Shown one piece after another: positions 36,227-44,558 of a stretch of DNA of 64,000 bases. The position numbers were made by a program, and so were the translations under genes. The stretch's first letter is position 1. Every line of letters starts with the position of its first letter. The notes below the pieces were generated by a model. That model did no database searches. It saw only the letters and a program-made list of their open reading frames with translations, and was not told the DNA's origin. The stretch is from Mesorhizobium sp. C432A (lineage in GTDB: Bacteria; Pseudomonadota; Alphaproteobacteria; Rhizobiales; Rhizobiaceae), in NCBI RefSeq assembly GCF_030323145.1, contig NZ_CP100470.1:992001-1056000 (forward strand), in the 5' to 3' direction.

Positions 36227-37828
36227 ATGGCAACCGCAACCATAACAGCAGGAGCGGCGCCGGTGCCTGCCATGCCGGCGGTACCGACGACCATCTCGAC
36301 GCGCCGCCTCATCGCCTTCCTGGCGATGGTGTTCGGCATGTTCATGGCGATCCTCGACATCCAGATCGTCTCAGCCTCGCTGGCCGAGATCCAGGCCGGC
36401 CTCAGCGCCAGTTCCGATGAAATCCCATGGGTGCAGACCGCCTATCTGATCGCCGAAGTGGTGATGATCCCGCTGTCGGGCTTCCTCAGCCGGATGCTGT
36501 CGACGCGCGTGCTGTTTGCAGGCGCCGCGGCCGGCTTCACGGCGGCCAGCGCGCTGGCCGCGACCGCCACCAACATCGACCAGATGATCGTCTACCGCGC
36601 CATCCAGGGCTTTATCGGCGGCGGCATGATCCCGAGCGTTTTCGCCGCCGCCTTCACCATCTTCCCGCCGTCGCGCCGCGCCATGGTGTCGCCGATGATC
36701 GGCCTGGTGGCGACGCTGGCGCCGACCATCGGCCCGACCGTCGGCGGCTATATCAGCCATGCCATGTCGTGGCACTGGCTGTTCCTCATCAATGTCATTC
36801 CAGGCATTCTGGTGACGGTCACGACCTGGACCCTGATCGATTTCGACAAGCCCAATCTCGGCCTGTTCAGCAAGTTCGACTGGTGGGGCCTTGCCGGCAT
36901 GGCGGCGTTTCTCGGCTGCATGGAATATGTGCTCGAGGAAGGTCCGAACCATGACTGGCTGCAGGAACAGGCCGTGTTCATCTGCGCCATCATCATGGTT
37001 GTCGGTGCGGCGCTGTTCTTCTGGCGTGCCTTCACCGCCGAGGAGCCTATCGTCGATCTCAGGGCCTTCACCAACGTCAATTTCGCCTTCGGTTCGCTGT
37101 TCTCCTTCGTCATAGGCATCGGCCTGTACGGTCTGACCTATCTCTACCCGGTGTTCCTCGGACGCATCCGCGGCTACGATTCCTTGATGATCGGCGAAGC
37201 CCTGTTCGTCAGTGGCCTGGCGATGTTCGTCACTGCGCCGATTTCCGGCATCCTGTCGAGCAAGATGGATTTGCGCATCATGATGATGATCGGGCTGTTC
37301 GGCTTCGCTGCCGGCACATGGTGGATGACGCATCTGACCGCCGACTGGGATTTCTGGGAATTGCTGATCCCGCAGATCCTGCGCGGCAGCTCGATGATGC
37401 TGTGCATGGTGCCGATCAACAACATTGCGCTCGGCACCTTGCCGCCGGACCGGCTGAAGAACGCGTCGGGCCTGTTCAACCTGACCCGCAACCTCGGCGG
37501 TGCGGTCGGCCTTGCCGTCATCAACACCGTGCTGATCGATCGCAGCGCCTTCCACTACGCCAGGCTGGCCGAGCATGTGGAATGGGGCAGTGCGGCGGCG
37601 CAGACCAAGCTGCAGAACATGACGCTCGACTTCCAGCAGACTCCCGGCCTCGACGCCACCAAGGCGGCGATCTCCAAACTGTCGGGCATGGTCCAGCAGC
37701 AGGCGTCGCTGCTGTCGTTCATGGATGTGTTCACCATGCTGACCGTGCTGTTCGCGACCATGGCGGTCTTCACCCTGGTCATCGCCAAGCCGGCGCCGCC
37801 CGCGGGCAGCGGTGGCGGAGGCCATTGA
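36227..37828 (+). CDS. EmrB/QacA-type MFS drug efflux pump (DHA2)
   Basis: This 533-residue protein has about 14 membrane segments. DHA2 motifs include LDIQIVSASLAEIQAGLSAS (motif D1 region), the RAIQGFIGGGMIPS stretch, and LAPTIGPTVGGYIS (motif C, antiporter signature). It is the proton-driven pump of the tripartite EmrAB-type system and probably exports hydrophobic drugs or plant phenolics. It is cotranscribed with the adaptor and under TetR control. Confidence 0.95.
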   Translation: MATATITAGAAPVPAMPAVPTTISTRRLIAFLAMVFGMFMAILDIQIVSASLAEIQAGLSASSDEIPWVQTAYLIAEVVMIPLSGFLSRMLSTRVLFAGAAAGFTAASALAATATNIDQMIVYRAIQGFIGGGMIPSVFAAAFTIFPPSRRAMVSPMIGLVATLAPTIGPTVGGYISHAMSWHWLFLINVIPGILVTVTTWTLIDFDKPNLGLFSKFDWWGLAGMAAFLGCMEYVLEEGPNHDWLQEQAVFICAIIMVVGAALFFWRAFTAEEPIVDLRAFTNVNFAFGSLFSFVIGIGLYGLTYLYPVFLGRIRGYDSLMIGEALFVSGLAMFVTAPISGILSSKMDLRIMMMIGLFGFAAGTWWMTHLTADWDFWELLIPQILRGSSMMLCMVPINNIALGTLPPDRLKNASGLFNLTRNLGGAVGLAVINTVLIDRSAFHYARLAEHVEWGSAAAQTKLQNMTLDFQQTPGLDATKAAISKLSGMVQQQASLLSFMDVFTMLTVLFATMAVFTLVIAKPAPPAGSGGGGH

Positions 37829-37861
37829 GCGCGCCGGACCCCCCGCCTGGCGCCCTCGTGT

Positions 37862-37897
37862 GTGACCCCGGAAATCACCCCCGATTTCCGGGGTCAC
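37862..37897. terminator. bidirectional terminator/palindrome between convergent genes
   Basis: GTGACCCCGGAAATC (37862-37876) pairs perfectly with GATTTCCGGGGTCAC (37883-37897), a 15-bp stem with a six-base loop. It lies between the convergent pump and monooxygenase genes. No T-run is present on either side. Confidence 0.7.
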
Positions 37898-37945
37898 GCT
37901 TAAGCATCGATCGTTATCAAGCTCCTTGGTCGAACACCCGGCGCG

Positions 37946-39493
37946 CTATGCTGCGGCAGGCGGCCCAAACCATTTGGTCAGCGAGTCGGTTAGCCCGGCT
38001 GCTTCAGGGCCGCCGACCCAGGCCACATAACCGTCAGGCCGGACCAGCACTGCGCGTGGGGCTTCGACTGCCCCCAGCACCGGAAGCTCCCATGCGCCAT
38101 CGTAGCTGGCGTCGACCAGCTGAATCCGCTCCACCCACGGGCCGATACCAAAAGCGCCGGGCTCACCAAGATTAAGCAGCAGCGGCCGAGCGTCGTGCAG
38201 CAGGGCGAAAACCGGCAGCGGACCGGCAGCGGTGACGAGGTCGAGATCCGGCATGCGACGCCCCAGCAGCGGATGCCCCTCGCCAAGATCGTAGTGGATG
38301 TCCAGGCCGGATAACATGCCGGCAAAACGCTTGCGCGGTTCTTCCATGCCGAGAAGTTCCGACACTGTATCGCGCAGCGCTTTGGTGCGCTCGTCTTCGC
38401 GACGGAGCACGACCGACGCCATGGTGTTTTTCATCACACGCGCGGCAATCGGGTGGCGCTCTGCCTGGTAGCTGTCGAGCAGGCTTTCGGGCGCAGTTTT
38501 CCTGACCACCTGGGCAAGTTTCCAGCCCAGATTGACCGCGTCCTGCACGCCGGTCTGCAGCCCCTGTCCACCGTCCGGTGGATGCACATGCGCGGCGTCG
38601 CCGGCCAGCAGCACCCGCCCCTTGCGGTATGCGGCTGCCTGCCGGGTCATGTCGGTGAAGCGGGCCAGCGATGTCGGATTGTGGACGCCATAATCGGTGC
38701 CGTAGACGGCAATGAGCGCCTCGCTGAGATCGCGCAAAGTTGGCTCGCCGCCAGCCCCGACCTCGCGCTCGGTCACCAGCACCCGTACCGTATCGTCTTC
38801 CAGTCTGCTGAGGCCGTGAATTCCGATGGCATCGCGGTGGATACCCCATTGCGGCTCTTCTGTTACCTCGATCTCGGCGATCAAATTGCTGGTTGTCGGC
38901 TCGGAACCGGGGAACTCTATGCCCCCCGCCTTGCGCACGAGGCTTCTGCCGCCGTCGCAGCCGACGAGATAATCGGCACGAAGCGACCCGCCATCGCTCA
39001 GCGCGACATCGACGCCGCCGCCATCCTGCACGAAGCCTGTCACCTCGCGGCCACGGTAGACCGTGACGCCAAGTTCATCGACCCAGCAGGCAAGGATGCG
39101 CTCTGTGTGCTTTTGCCACAGCGCCAGCCCGTAATTGTGGCGGGTGGGGAAGTCGCTGATATCAAGCGAAACGCCGGCGAAGCCTGCGACCTGTGCGGTC
39201 TGGCCTTGCGACAGGAACCGATCGGCAATGCCGCGCTGGTCGAAGATCTCGATGGTGCGCGAATGCAGGCCGCCCGAGCGCGCGCCGGCGAGGTCCTGGT
39301 TCTCGCGCCGCTCGACGATGGCGACATCGATGCCGGCCAGGGAAAGCTCGCCGCCCAGCATCAACCCGGTCGGGCCGCCGCCGGTGATCACCACGGAATG
39401 GGATATTCGCGGCCGGTCCGCATCAACACCGTCGGTCGATTTGGCGCTCGATTTGGGCTCGCCGTCGCGAGCCCGTGCTTTGGTTGGTTGCAT
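37946..39493 (-). CDS. FAD-dependent aromatic-ring monooxygenase (PHBH fold)
   Basis: The product is 515 residues from ATG 39493. The dinucleotide-binding motif is VVITGGGPTGLMLGGELSLA (about residues 34-53). The ribose-binding DG motif is ADYLVGCDGGRSLVRKA, and GDAAHVHPPDGGQGLQTGVQ binds FAD. A thioredoxin-like C-terminal domain follows. The family includes phenol and rifampicin monooxygenases. Next to a TetR-controlled pump it may inactivate an aromatic drug or phenolic. The frame is open to 39730, but the extra part is not family-like. Confidence 0.92.
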   Translation of the reverse strand: MQPTKARARDGEPKSSAKSTDGVDADRPRISHSVVITGGGPTGLMLGGELSLAGIDVAIVERRENQDLAGARSGGLHSRTIEIFDQRGIADRFLSQGQTAQVAGFAGVSLDISDFPTRHNYGLALWQKHTERILACWVDELGVTVYRGREVTGFVQDGGGVDVALSDGGSLRADYLVGCDGGRSLVRKAGGIEFPGSEPTTSNLIAEIEVTEEPQWGIHRDAIGIHGLSRLEDDTVRVLVTEREVGAGGEPTLRDLSEALIAVYGTDYGVHNPTSLARFTDMTRQAAAYRKGRVLLAGDAAHVHPPDGGQGLQTGVQDAVNLGWKLAQVVRKTAPESLLDSYQAERHPIAARVMKNTMASVVLRREDERTKALRDTVSELLGMEEPRKRFAGMLSGLDIHYDLGEGHPLLGRRMPDLDLVTAAGPLPVFALLHDARPLLLNLGEPGAFGIGPWVERIQLVDASYDGAWELPVLGAVEAPRAVLVRPDGYVAWVGGPEAAGLTDSLTKWFGPPAAA

Positions 39494-39644
39494 AGGTTCT
39501 GGCCCTCTCGTTGGGGCTGCGGAATCTACGCATAAAAAGCCGTCTGCCAATTCTTGAAGTTGACTGTTTTCGCCCCAGTTCAAGAGATAAGAGGCGGTCG
39601 TCACGCCGGCTCCAAATCCCCACCCCGCTAAAGACGCCGAACGG

Positions 39645-40139
39645 TCAGGCAGTGGCCGGCTTGAAGCTGAGCGCAACGCCGTTGATGCAATGGCGCAGGC
39701 CGGTGGGTGCGGGACCGTCATCGAAGACATGGCCGAGATGACCGCCGCAGCGGCGGCAATGGACCTCGGTGCGGGTCATGCCCAGCGAACGGTCCTCGGT
39801 CTTGCCGACGGCGTTGGCAATCTCCTGCCAGAAGCTCGGCCAGCCGGTGCCGGACTCGAACTTGGTGTCTGAGGGGTAGACCGGCAGGTCGCAACCGGCG
39901 CAGGCGAAAATGCCCTTGCGATGCTCGTTCAGCAGCGGGCTGGTGCCGGGATACTCGGTGCCTTCCTTGCGCAGCACGTTGAAGGCTTCGTCGGACAGGA
40001 TGGCGTGCCATTCGGTGTCGGTCTTGGTGACCTCGAAGGTTTCGGCAGCCTTAGCGGGCCCGCCCATGCGCAACGTTGCCGCCGCGCCGGCCACGGCAGC
40101 GAGGGCGGCGCCGCTCAAAAGCAAATCTCGACGGTTCAT
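39645..40139 (-). CDS. msrB: Tat-exported methionine sulfoxide reductase B
   Basis: This 164-residue protein has a twin-arginine signal MNRRDLLLSGAALAAVAGAA followed by the MsrB domain. Zinc cysteines are C80, C83, C128 and C131 (FACAGC and VHCRRC). The catalytic cysteine is C151 in RHCINGVAL. It reduces methionine-R-sulfoxide, and the Tat signal places it in the periplasm. AGGAGG precedes the ATG at 40139. It sits beside the fasciclin/ECF genes, fitting a periplasmic oxidative-stress role. Confidence 0.96.
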   Translation of the reverse strand: MNRRDLLLSGAALAAVAGAAATLRMGGPAKAAETFEVTKTDTEWHAILSDEAFNVLRKEGTEYPGTSPLLNEHRKGIFACAGCDLPVYPSDTKFESGTGWPSFWQEIANAVGKTEDRSLGMTRTEVHCRRCGGHLGHVFDDGPAPTGLRHCINGVALSFKPATA

Positions 40140-40350
40140 GACAGAAATCCTCCTGCGGGTTGTTTTGCCAAATTTGGCCGCCACTGGAAAATCAAAAGCC
40201 GGTGACGGTTGTCCTGCAAACGAACGCTCCACACCGGCTCCGCGCTTGTTGCGGACGGGATGGAGCGCTCGGTCGTTTGCTCGGCCCACGGGGGCGGGGC
40301 CGCGCAATCTGCAGGAGCTTACCGCCTGTTCGTCGGCGGCAGGGGCTTTG

Positions 40351-40908
40351 TTACATCTTCGGCAGCAGGACCTTGTCGATGACGTGGATGACGCCGTTCG
40401 ACTGCTCGACGTCGGCGATCGTCACATTGGCGACATTGCCGTTCTCGTCGGTCACGGTGACCTTGCCGCCATCAGCCTTGAGCGACAGCTCGCAGCCGCC
40501 GACCGTCTTGACCTTGTGGGTGCCGCCATCGGCCTTGGCCATCGAGGCGACATCGGCGCCCATCGCCTTGGCGCCGATGACATGGCAGGTCAGGATCTTG
40601 GTGAGCTTGTCCTTGTTCTCGGGCTTGAGCAGCGACTCGACCGTGCCAGCCGGAAGCGCGGCGAAGGCCTCATTGGTCGGCGCGAACACGGTGAACGGGC
40701 CGGCGCCCTGCAGTGTCTCGACCAGGCCGGCAGCCTTGACGGCGGCGACCAGTGTCGTGTGATCCTTCGAATTGACGGCGTTCTCAACGATGTTCTTGTT
40801 GGCGTACATGGCGGCGCCGCCAACCATCGGATTCTCGGCATAGGCGATTGTGGCGAGGGCGGAGACGGCAATGGTACCGGCGAGCAAAAGGGTGGCGATT
40901 CTACGCAT
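40351..40908 (-). CDS. secreted fasciclin-domain protein 2
   Basis: This 185-residue protein has a signal peptide [20 protein letters not shown] ending near AYA-EN. One FAS1 domain contains [20 protein letters not shown] and [16 protein letters not shown]. The ATG at 40908 is preceded by GAGGAG; an in-frame start at 40953 lies upstream of the predicted transcript start. It is closely related to the protein at 31952. Its promoter has the same ECF boxes, and the sigma/anti-sigma pair is just upstream. Confidence 0.94.
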   Translation of the reverse strand: MRRIATLLLAGTIAVSALATIAYAENPMVGGAAMYANKNIVENAVNSKDHTTLVAAVKAAGLVETLQGAGPFTVFAPTNEAFAALPAGTVESLLKPENKDKLTKILTCHVIGAKAMGADVASMAKADGGTHKVKTVGGCELSLKADGGKVTVTDENGNVANVTIADVEQSNGVIHVIDKVLLPKM

Positions 40909-40958
40909 AGTGTTCGAACTCCTCGGGGTTATTGTTTCCTCTTTCGGGAACATGAGGA

Positions 40959-40985
40959 GATACGGAATAGAACTGCCTGAGTTTC
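40959..40985 (-). promoter_or_regulatory. ECF-type promoter of fasciclin gene 2
   Basis: On the reverse strand, GAAACT (complement of 40980-40985), a 15-bp spacer, and CGTATC (complement of 40959-40964). The -10 box ends 50 bp before the ATG at 40908. This matches the element at 31877-31903 in sequence, spacing and distance. Confidence 0.65.
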
Positions 40986-41132
40986 CGCGCGCCGGGAAAA
41001 ATTTATCCTTTATTTTGTCGCCGAATTATCTCCGGAGATCGAATCCGTAATCTCCAGCAGCGTATCCAAAACGAAAACAGCGGAAGATGTACTTCCGCTG
41101 TCTTCATTGTCACGTCATGATCTTACGATTTA

Positions 41133-41867
41133 TCAGATGCCCTTCAGGTCGCCCGCGGCAACGACCGGTCCGGTCGGCTGTCCCGTCGTCGAACCGCCCG
41201 TCGGCTCGACGCTGACAGCAAGCACGGCGCCTTGCGCCAGCTTCTGCTGCACGGCCGGGGTAACCGGGATATGGGCGACCTGGCCGGCGGGGATGACGCC
41301 CATCGAGACCGGAGCATTCTTGCCTTCGATCATCCACAGTTCGAAGTCCTTGCCGGCGGCGCGTTCGCCCGAAACCAGCGACAGGCCGACATCGCGGCGG
41401 GAAGCGTCGTAGACGACAAGGTATTTGACATCGCTGCCTTCGGCAGCCAGCGAGGCGACGAGGCGCTCCTGCGGCACGACGACCGGCGACCTGACGTAAG
41501 GCACGGCGACATAGAGCACCAGGGCCGCGAGAGCCGCTGCGGTGAGGCCGCGCCAGAAGCTAAGGCTGGACCACAGGCTGCCGCTCGGGGCCGTCATCGA
41601 CGCCGCGGTGGAGGAGAACAGCCGGCGATCGATAGCCGGCTTGATGGTGGCCGGCGGCTCTACCTCAGCATAAGCGGCAGCCATCGGCGAGAGGTTTACT
41701 TCCCAGGAATCGACGAGACGGGCAAAGCCGGTCTCCGCGTCGATGCGTCCGGAGGCTATCTGGCGCTCATCCGCCGGCAGCACGCCGAGAACGTATTCGG
41801 CTGCGAGCAGGTCGTCGCCTCCACGTTCCGGTCCATTTTCTTCTGCCAGGGTCATCTTTCCAGACAT
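41133..41867 (-). CDS. RskA-like membrane anti-sigma factor
   Basis: This 244-residue protein has a cytosolic N-terminal part with DDLLAAEYVLGVLPADERQ, the anti-sigma-K signature. One membrane segment lies at about 106-126. A periplasmic RskA domain contains FELWMIEGKNAPVSMGVIPA and ends in GSTTGQPTGPVVAAGDLKGI. It would hold the upstream sigma factor inactive until a periplasmic signal triggers its proteolysis. The start overlaps the sigma gene end by 16 bp, so translation is coupled. Confidence 0.94.
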   Translation of the reverse strand: MSGKMTLAEENGPERGGDDLLAAEYVLGVLPADERQIASGRIDAETGFARLVDSWEVNLSPMAAAYAEVEPPATIKPAIDRRLFSSTAASMTAPSGSLWSSLSFWRGLTAAALAALVLYVAVPYVRSPVVVPQERLVASLAAEGSDVKYLVVYDASRRDVGLSLVSGERAAGKDFELWMIEGKNAPVSMGVIPAGQVAHIPVTPAVQQKLAQGAVLAVSVEPTGGSTTGQPTGPVVAAGDLKGI

Positions 41868-42391
41868 TCTCTAAGTTTCAACAGGCTGCGGCGCAGCCAT
41901 GTCCGCATCGTGTTGAGCGGAACCTTGTGACGTTCCGCGAGCTCGGCGTAACTTTCGCCGTTCAAATAAGCACCCCGAACGGCTTGCGCCCGGTCTTGTT
42001 CCAACTCTTCAAGGCACTGATAGATGCGCTCGGATTCACCGCCCGCAACAACCATAGCCTCTGGCCCCGGACCGGGGTCAGCCACGTCGAGCGCGGCATC
42101 GATATCGGCAGCAGGCTTGCGTCGCGACCGGATGCGATCAATCGCATGATTGCGTGCTATGGCCACCAGCCAGGAGATTGGGCTGAGATCAGAAACAGCG
42201 AAACGATCCGCCTTCGTCCACACTTTGACGAAGACCTCTTGCAGCGCTTCTTCCGCATCTCCGCGATCCTTCAATACACGAAGGCACACGCCGAAAAGTT
42301 TCGCACTGGTTTGCCGGTAAAGCAGATCGAACGCAGTCCGATCCTTCATCGAGGTCCGGACAATCAGGGTGGAGATATCCTGCGGCGTCAT
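41852..42391 (-). CDS. ECF sigma factor, SigK-like
   Basis: The 179-residue sigma factor has region 2 at about 20-90 (FDLLYRQTSAKLFGVCLRVL, DAEEALQEVFVKVWTKADRF, WLVAIARNHAIDRIRSRR). Region 4 is at about 120-175 (YLNGESYAELAERHKVPLNT, MRTWLRRSLLKLRECL). Its partner is the RskA-like gene overlapping its 3' end. Likely targets, from shared promoter boxes, are the two fasciclin genes. The sigma gene's own upstream region lacks the GAAACT-N15-CGTA motif as far as I can see. Confidence 0.94.
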   Translation of the reverse strand: MTPQDISTLIVRTSMKDRTAFDLLYRQTSAKLFGVCLRVLKDRGDAEEALQEVFVKVWTKADRFAVSDLSPISWLVAIARNHAIDRIRSRRKPAADIDAALDVADPGPGPEAMVVAGGESERIYQCLEELEQDRAQAVRGAYLNGESYAELAERHKVPLNTMRTWLRRSLLKLRECLER

Positions 42392-42538
42392 ACGGACAAG
42401 CTAAGCGATCACAATTTATTTGCAAAGGCAGAAATCTTGTTGTCCACGCAAACGATGTCCGCGCCCGATCGCCAGTAATCGCCGGTCGGTGCCAAGGAAA
42501 TCGGCTGTCGTTAGCCTCCCGCAGAAAGGGGAACAGCA

Positions 42539-43011
42539 ATGTCGGCCGAACGGATGCTGTGGGAGAACGATGCGACCGGCTTGGCGGAGCTGGTGCATAG
42601 AGGCGAATCTCGCCGCCGGACCTTGTCGATGCTGCGAGCGCGCGCGCCGAGGCAACCCGATCATTGTGCATCCGCCGCTTGCCTGAGGCGCCATGGGCCC
42701 GAAGGGGGCCGACGAGCTCCTCGAAAACCTGCTCGACAAATTGCATCTGACCCGTCTCTTGGAGATCAGATCCCTGTTTGGGCAATTGATGGACAAGAGC
42801 CTGTGGTTCACCCACCGGCCGGCGATCCAGAATGTCAGCGGCCAGCCGTCGATCGCGCTGCCGGTCCATGTCACCGATGCCGGCCTGCCGCTTGGCATCC
42901 AGGCCGTCGGCCGCCCCGGCGACGAGCAGGACGCTTTTGTCGCTTGCCGCGCAGATGGAGAAGGTTTCCGGGTGGCTGACGCGGCGGGCGCCGCTCAAGG
43001 TGCCGGCCTGA
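42539..43011 (+). pseudogene. amidase-family gene remnant with deletion and frameshifts
   Basis: The start, with AGAAAGGGGA upstream, encodes MSAERMLWENDATGLAELVHRG. The frame then shifts near 42606 and continues ISPPDLVDAASARAEA, a typical amidase N-terminus. The catalytic centre is absent. Homology resumes at the C-terminus, RPAIQNVSGQPSIALPVHV and GLPLGIQAVGRPGDEQ, then shifts again near 42929 to finish as LAAQMEKVSGWLTRRAPLKV with a stop at 43011. Roughly two thirds of an amidase of about 450-480 residues is lost. Confidence 0.8.
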
Positions 43012-43105
43012 TCCGGCAGATTTCATCATCGTGATAGCAAAGCTGTTTGCGGCCTGGGCCAATTCCCGCTAAGACGCCGCCGTCCTTACCCACATCCAGG
43101 GAACC

Positions 43106-44005
43106 ATGCCGATGACGGAGATCACCGCCACCGCCGAAATGCAGGCCGCCCTGCTCTCGCGGGCCCTGCCCTATATGCAGCGCTACGAGCACAAGACGGT
43201 GGTGGTGAAATATGGCGGTCATGCCATGGGCGATATCGAGCTCGGCAAGGCTTTCGCCCGTGACATCGCGCTGCTGAAGCAGTCCGGCGTCAACCCGATC
43301 GTCGTCCATGGCGGCGGGCCGCAGATCGGCGCCATGCTGGCCAAGATGGGCATCGAATCCAAGTTCGAAGGCGGACTGCGCGTCACGGATCAGAAGACGG
43401 TCGAAATCGTCGAGATGGTGCTGGCCGGTTCGATCAACAAGGAGATCGTCGCGCTGATCAACGCCGAGGGCGAATGGGCGATCGGCCTGTGCGGCAAGGA
43501 CGGCAACATGGTGTTCGCCGAAAAGGCGCGCAAGACCATGATCGACCCGGATTCCAACATCGAGCGTGTGCTCGATCTCGGTTTCGTCGGCGAACCGGTC
43601 GAAGTCGACCGCACCCTGCTCGACCTGCTGGCGCGCTCCGAAATGATCCCGGTGCTGGCGCCGGTGGCGCCCGGCCGCGATGGCCATACCTACAACATCA
43701 ATGCCGACACCTTCGCCGGCGCCATCGCCGGCGCCTGCCAGGCGACGCGCCTTTTGTTCCTGACCGACGTGCCCGGCGTGCTCGACAAGAACAAGAAGCT
43801 GATCGACGAGCTGACGGTGGCCGAAGCCAAGGCGCTGATCAAGGACGGCACGGTGTCGGGCGGCATGATCCCCAAAGTCGAGACCTGCATCGAGGCGATC
43901 GAGCGCGGCGTCGAAGGCGTCGTCATCCTCAACGGCAAGACGCCGCATGCGGTGCTTCTGGAACTGTTCACCGAACACGGCGCCGGCACGCTAATCGTGC
44001 CCTGA
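43106..44005 (+). CDS. argB: acetylglutamate kinase
   Basis: The 299-residue amino-acid kinase has [46 protein letters not shown] and [10 protein letters not shown]. It phosphorylates N-acetylglutamate in arginine synthesis. The start is ATG 43106 or ATG 43112; AGGGAA upstream fits either. In relatives argB follows engB. Here 9 kb of other genes separates them. Confidence 0.97.
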   Translation: MPMTEITATAEMQAALLSRALPYMQRYEHKTVVVKYGGHAMGDIELGKAFARDIALLKQSGVNPIVVHGGGPQIGAMLAKMGIESKFEGGLRVTDQKTVEIVEMVLAGSINKEIVALINAEGEWAIGLCGKDGNMVFAEKARKTMIDPDSNIERVLDLGFVGEPVEVDRTLLDLLARSEMIPVLAPVAPGRDGHTYNINADTFAGAIAGACQATRLLFLTDVPGVLDKNKKLIDELTVAEAKALIKDGTVSGGMIPKVETCIEAIERGVEGVVILNGKTPHAVLLELFTEHGAGTLIVP

Positions 44006-44047
44006 TCGGCAACTGGCTTGGCGGCCAGTTGGTCGGCTGGCCAGCCC

Positions 44048-44446
44048 TTAGGCAGGCTGGGGCAGGCGCGCGATGACCTTTATCTCGAAGTCGAAGCCGG
44101 CTAACCAGTTGACGCCGACCGCCGTCCAATTGGTGTAGGGCGGTTCACCGAACACCTTCAGCCGAACGGCATCGATCACGGGCCATTGCGTTGCCGGATC
44201 GGTGTGGAAGGTGGTCACGTCGACTATATCGTCGAACGTGGCGCCCGCTGCTTTCAGCACTGCCGCGAGATTGTCGAAGGCAAGCTGGACCTGCTTTTCG
44301 AAGACAGGTTCGGGCGACCCGTCCTCGCGGCTGCCGACCTGGCCCGAGACAAACAAAAGATCGCCCGATCGGATTGCAGCAGAATAGCGATTGATCTCGT
44401 AGAGAGCCTGCCTGCCGGCAGGAAAGATCGCGTCACGTTTGGTCAT
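44048..44446 (-). CDS. RidA-family protein
   Basis: The 132-residue protein is of RidA/YjgF size. It contains YSAAIRSGDLLFVSGQVGSR, QVQLAFDNLAAVLKAAGATF and NWTAVGVNWLAGFDFEIKVI. RidA proteins hydrolyse reactive imines and enamines released by PLP enzymes. This member belongs to a variant subgroup, since the usual RVEIE-type C-terminal strand is replaced by FEIKVIARLP. The ATG at 44446 has GGAGTG upstream. Three palindromic sites lie just upstream. Confidence 0.9.
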   Translation of the reverse strand: MTKRDAIFPAGRQALYEINRYSAAIRSGDLLFVSGQVGSREDGSPEPVFEKQVQLAFDNLAAVLKAAGATFDDIVDVTTFHTDPATQWPVIDAVRLKVFGEPPYTNWTAVGVNWLAGFDFEIKVIARLPQPA

Positions 44447-44472
44447 TTTCACTCCATTGTCCGGGGCACTCA

Positions 44473-44538
44473 CATACGTCCCGTATGCATGAGGTGGGTA
44501 CATACGCCGCGTATGTCAATACGCATACGGTACGTATC
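44473..44538. promoter_or_regulatory. three CATACG-N3-CGTATG operator-like sites
   Basis: CATACGTCCCGTATG at 44473-44487 and CATACGCCGCGTATG at 44501-44515 are perfect. CATACGGTACGTATC at 44524-44538 has one mismatch. They lie 27-92 bp upstream of the RidA-family start and also between it and the end of the convergently facing radical SAM gene. The repeated palindrome implies a dimeric regulator, but none is encoded next door. Confidence 0.75.
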
Positions 44539-44558
44539 TATGAATGGCAGCGAGCCGG

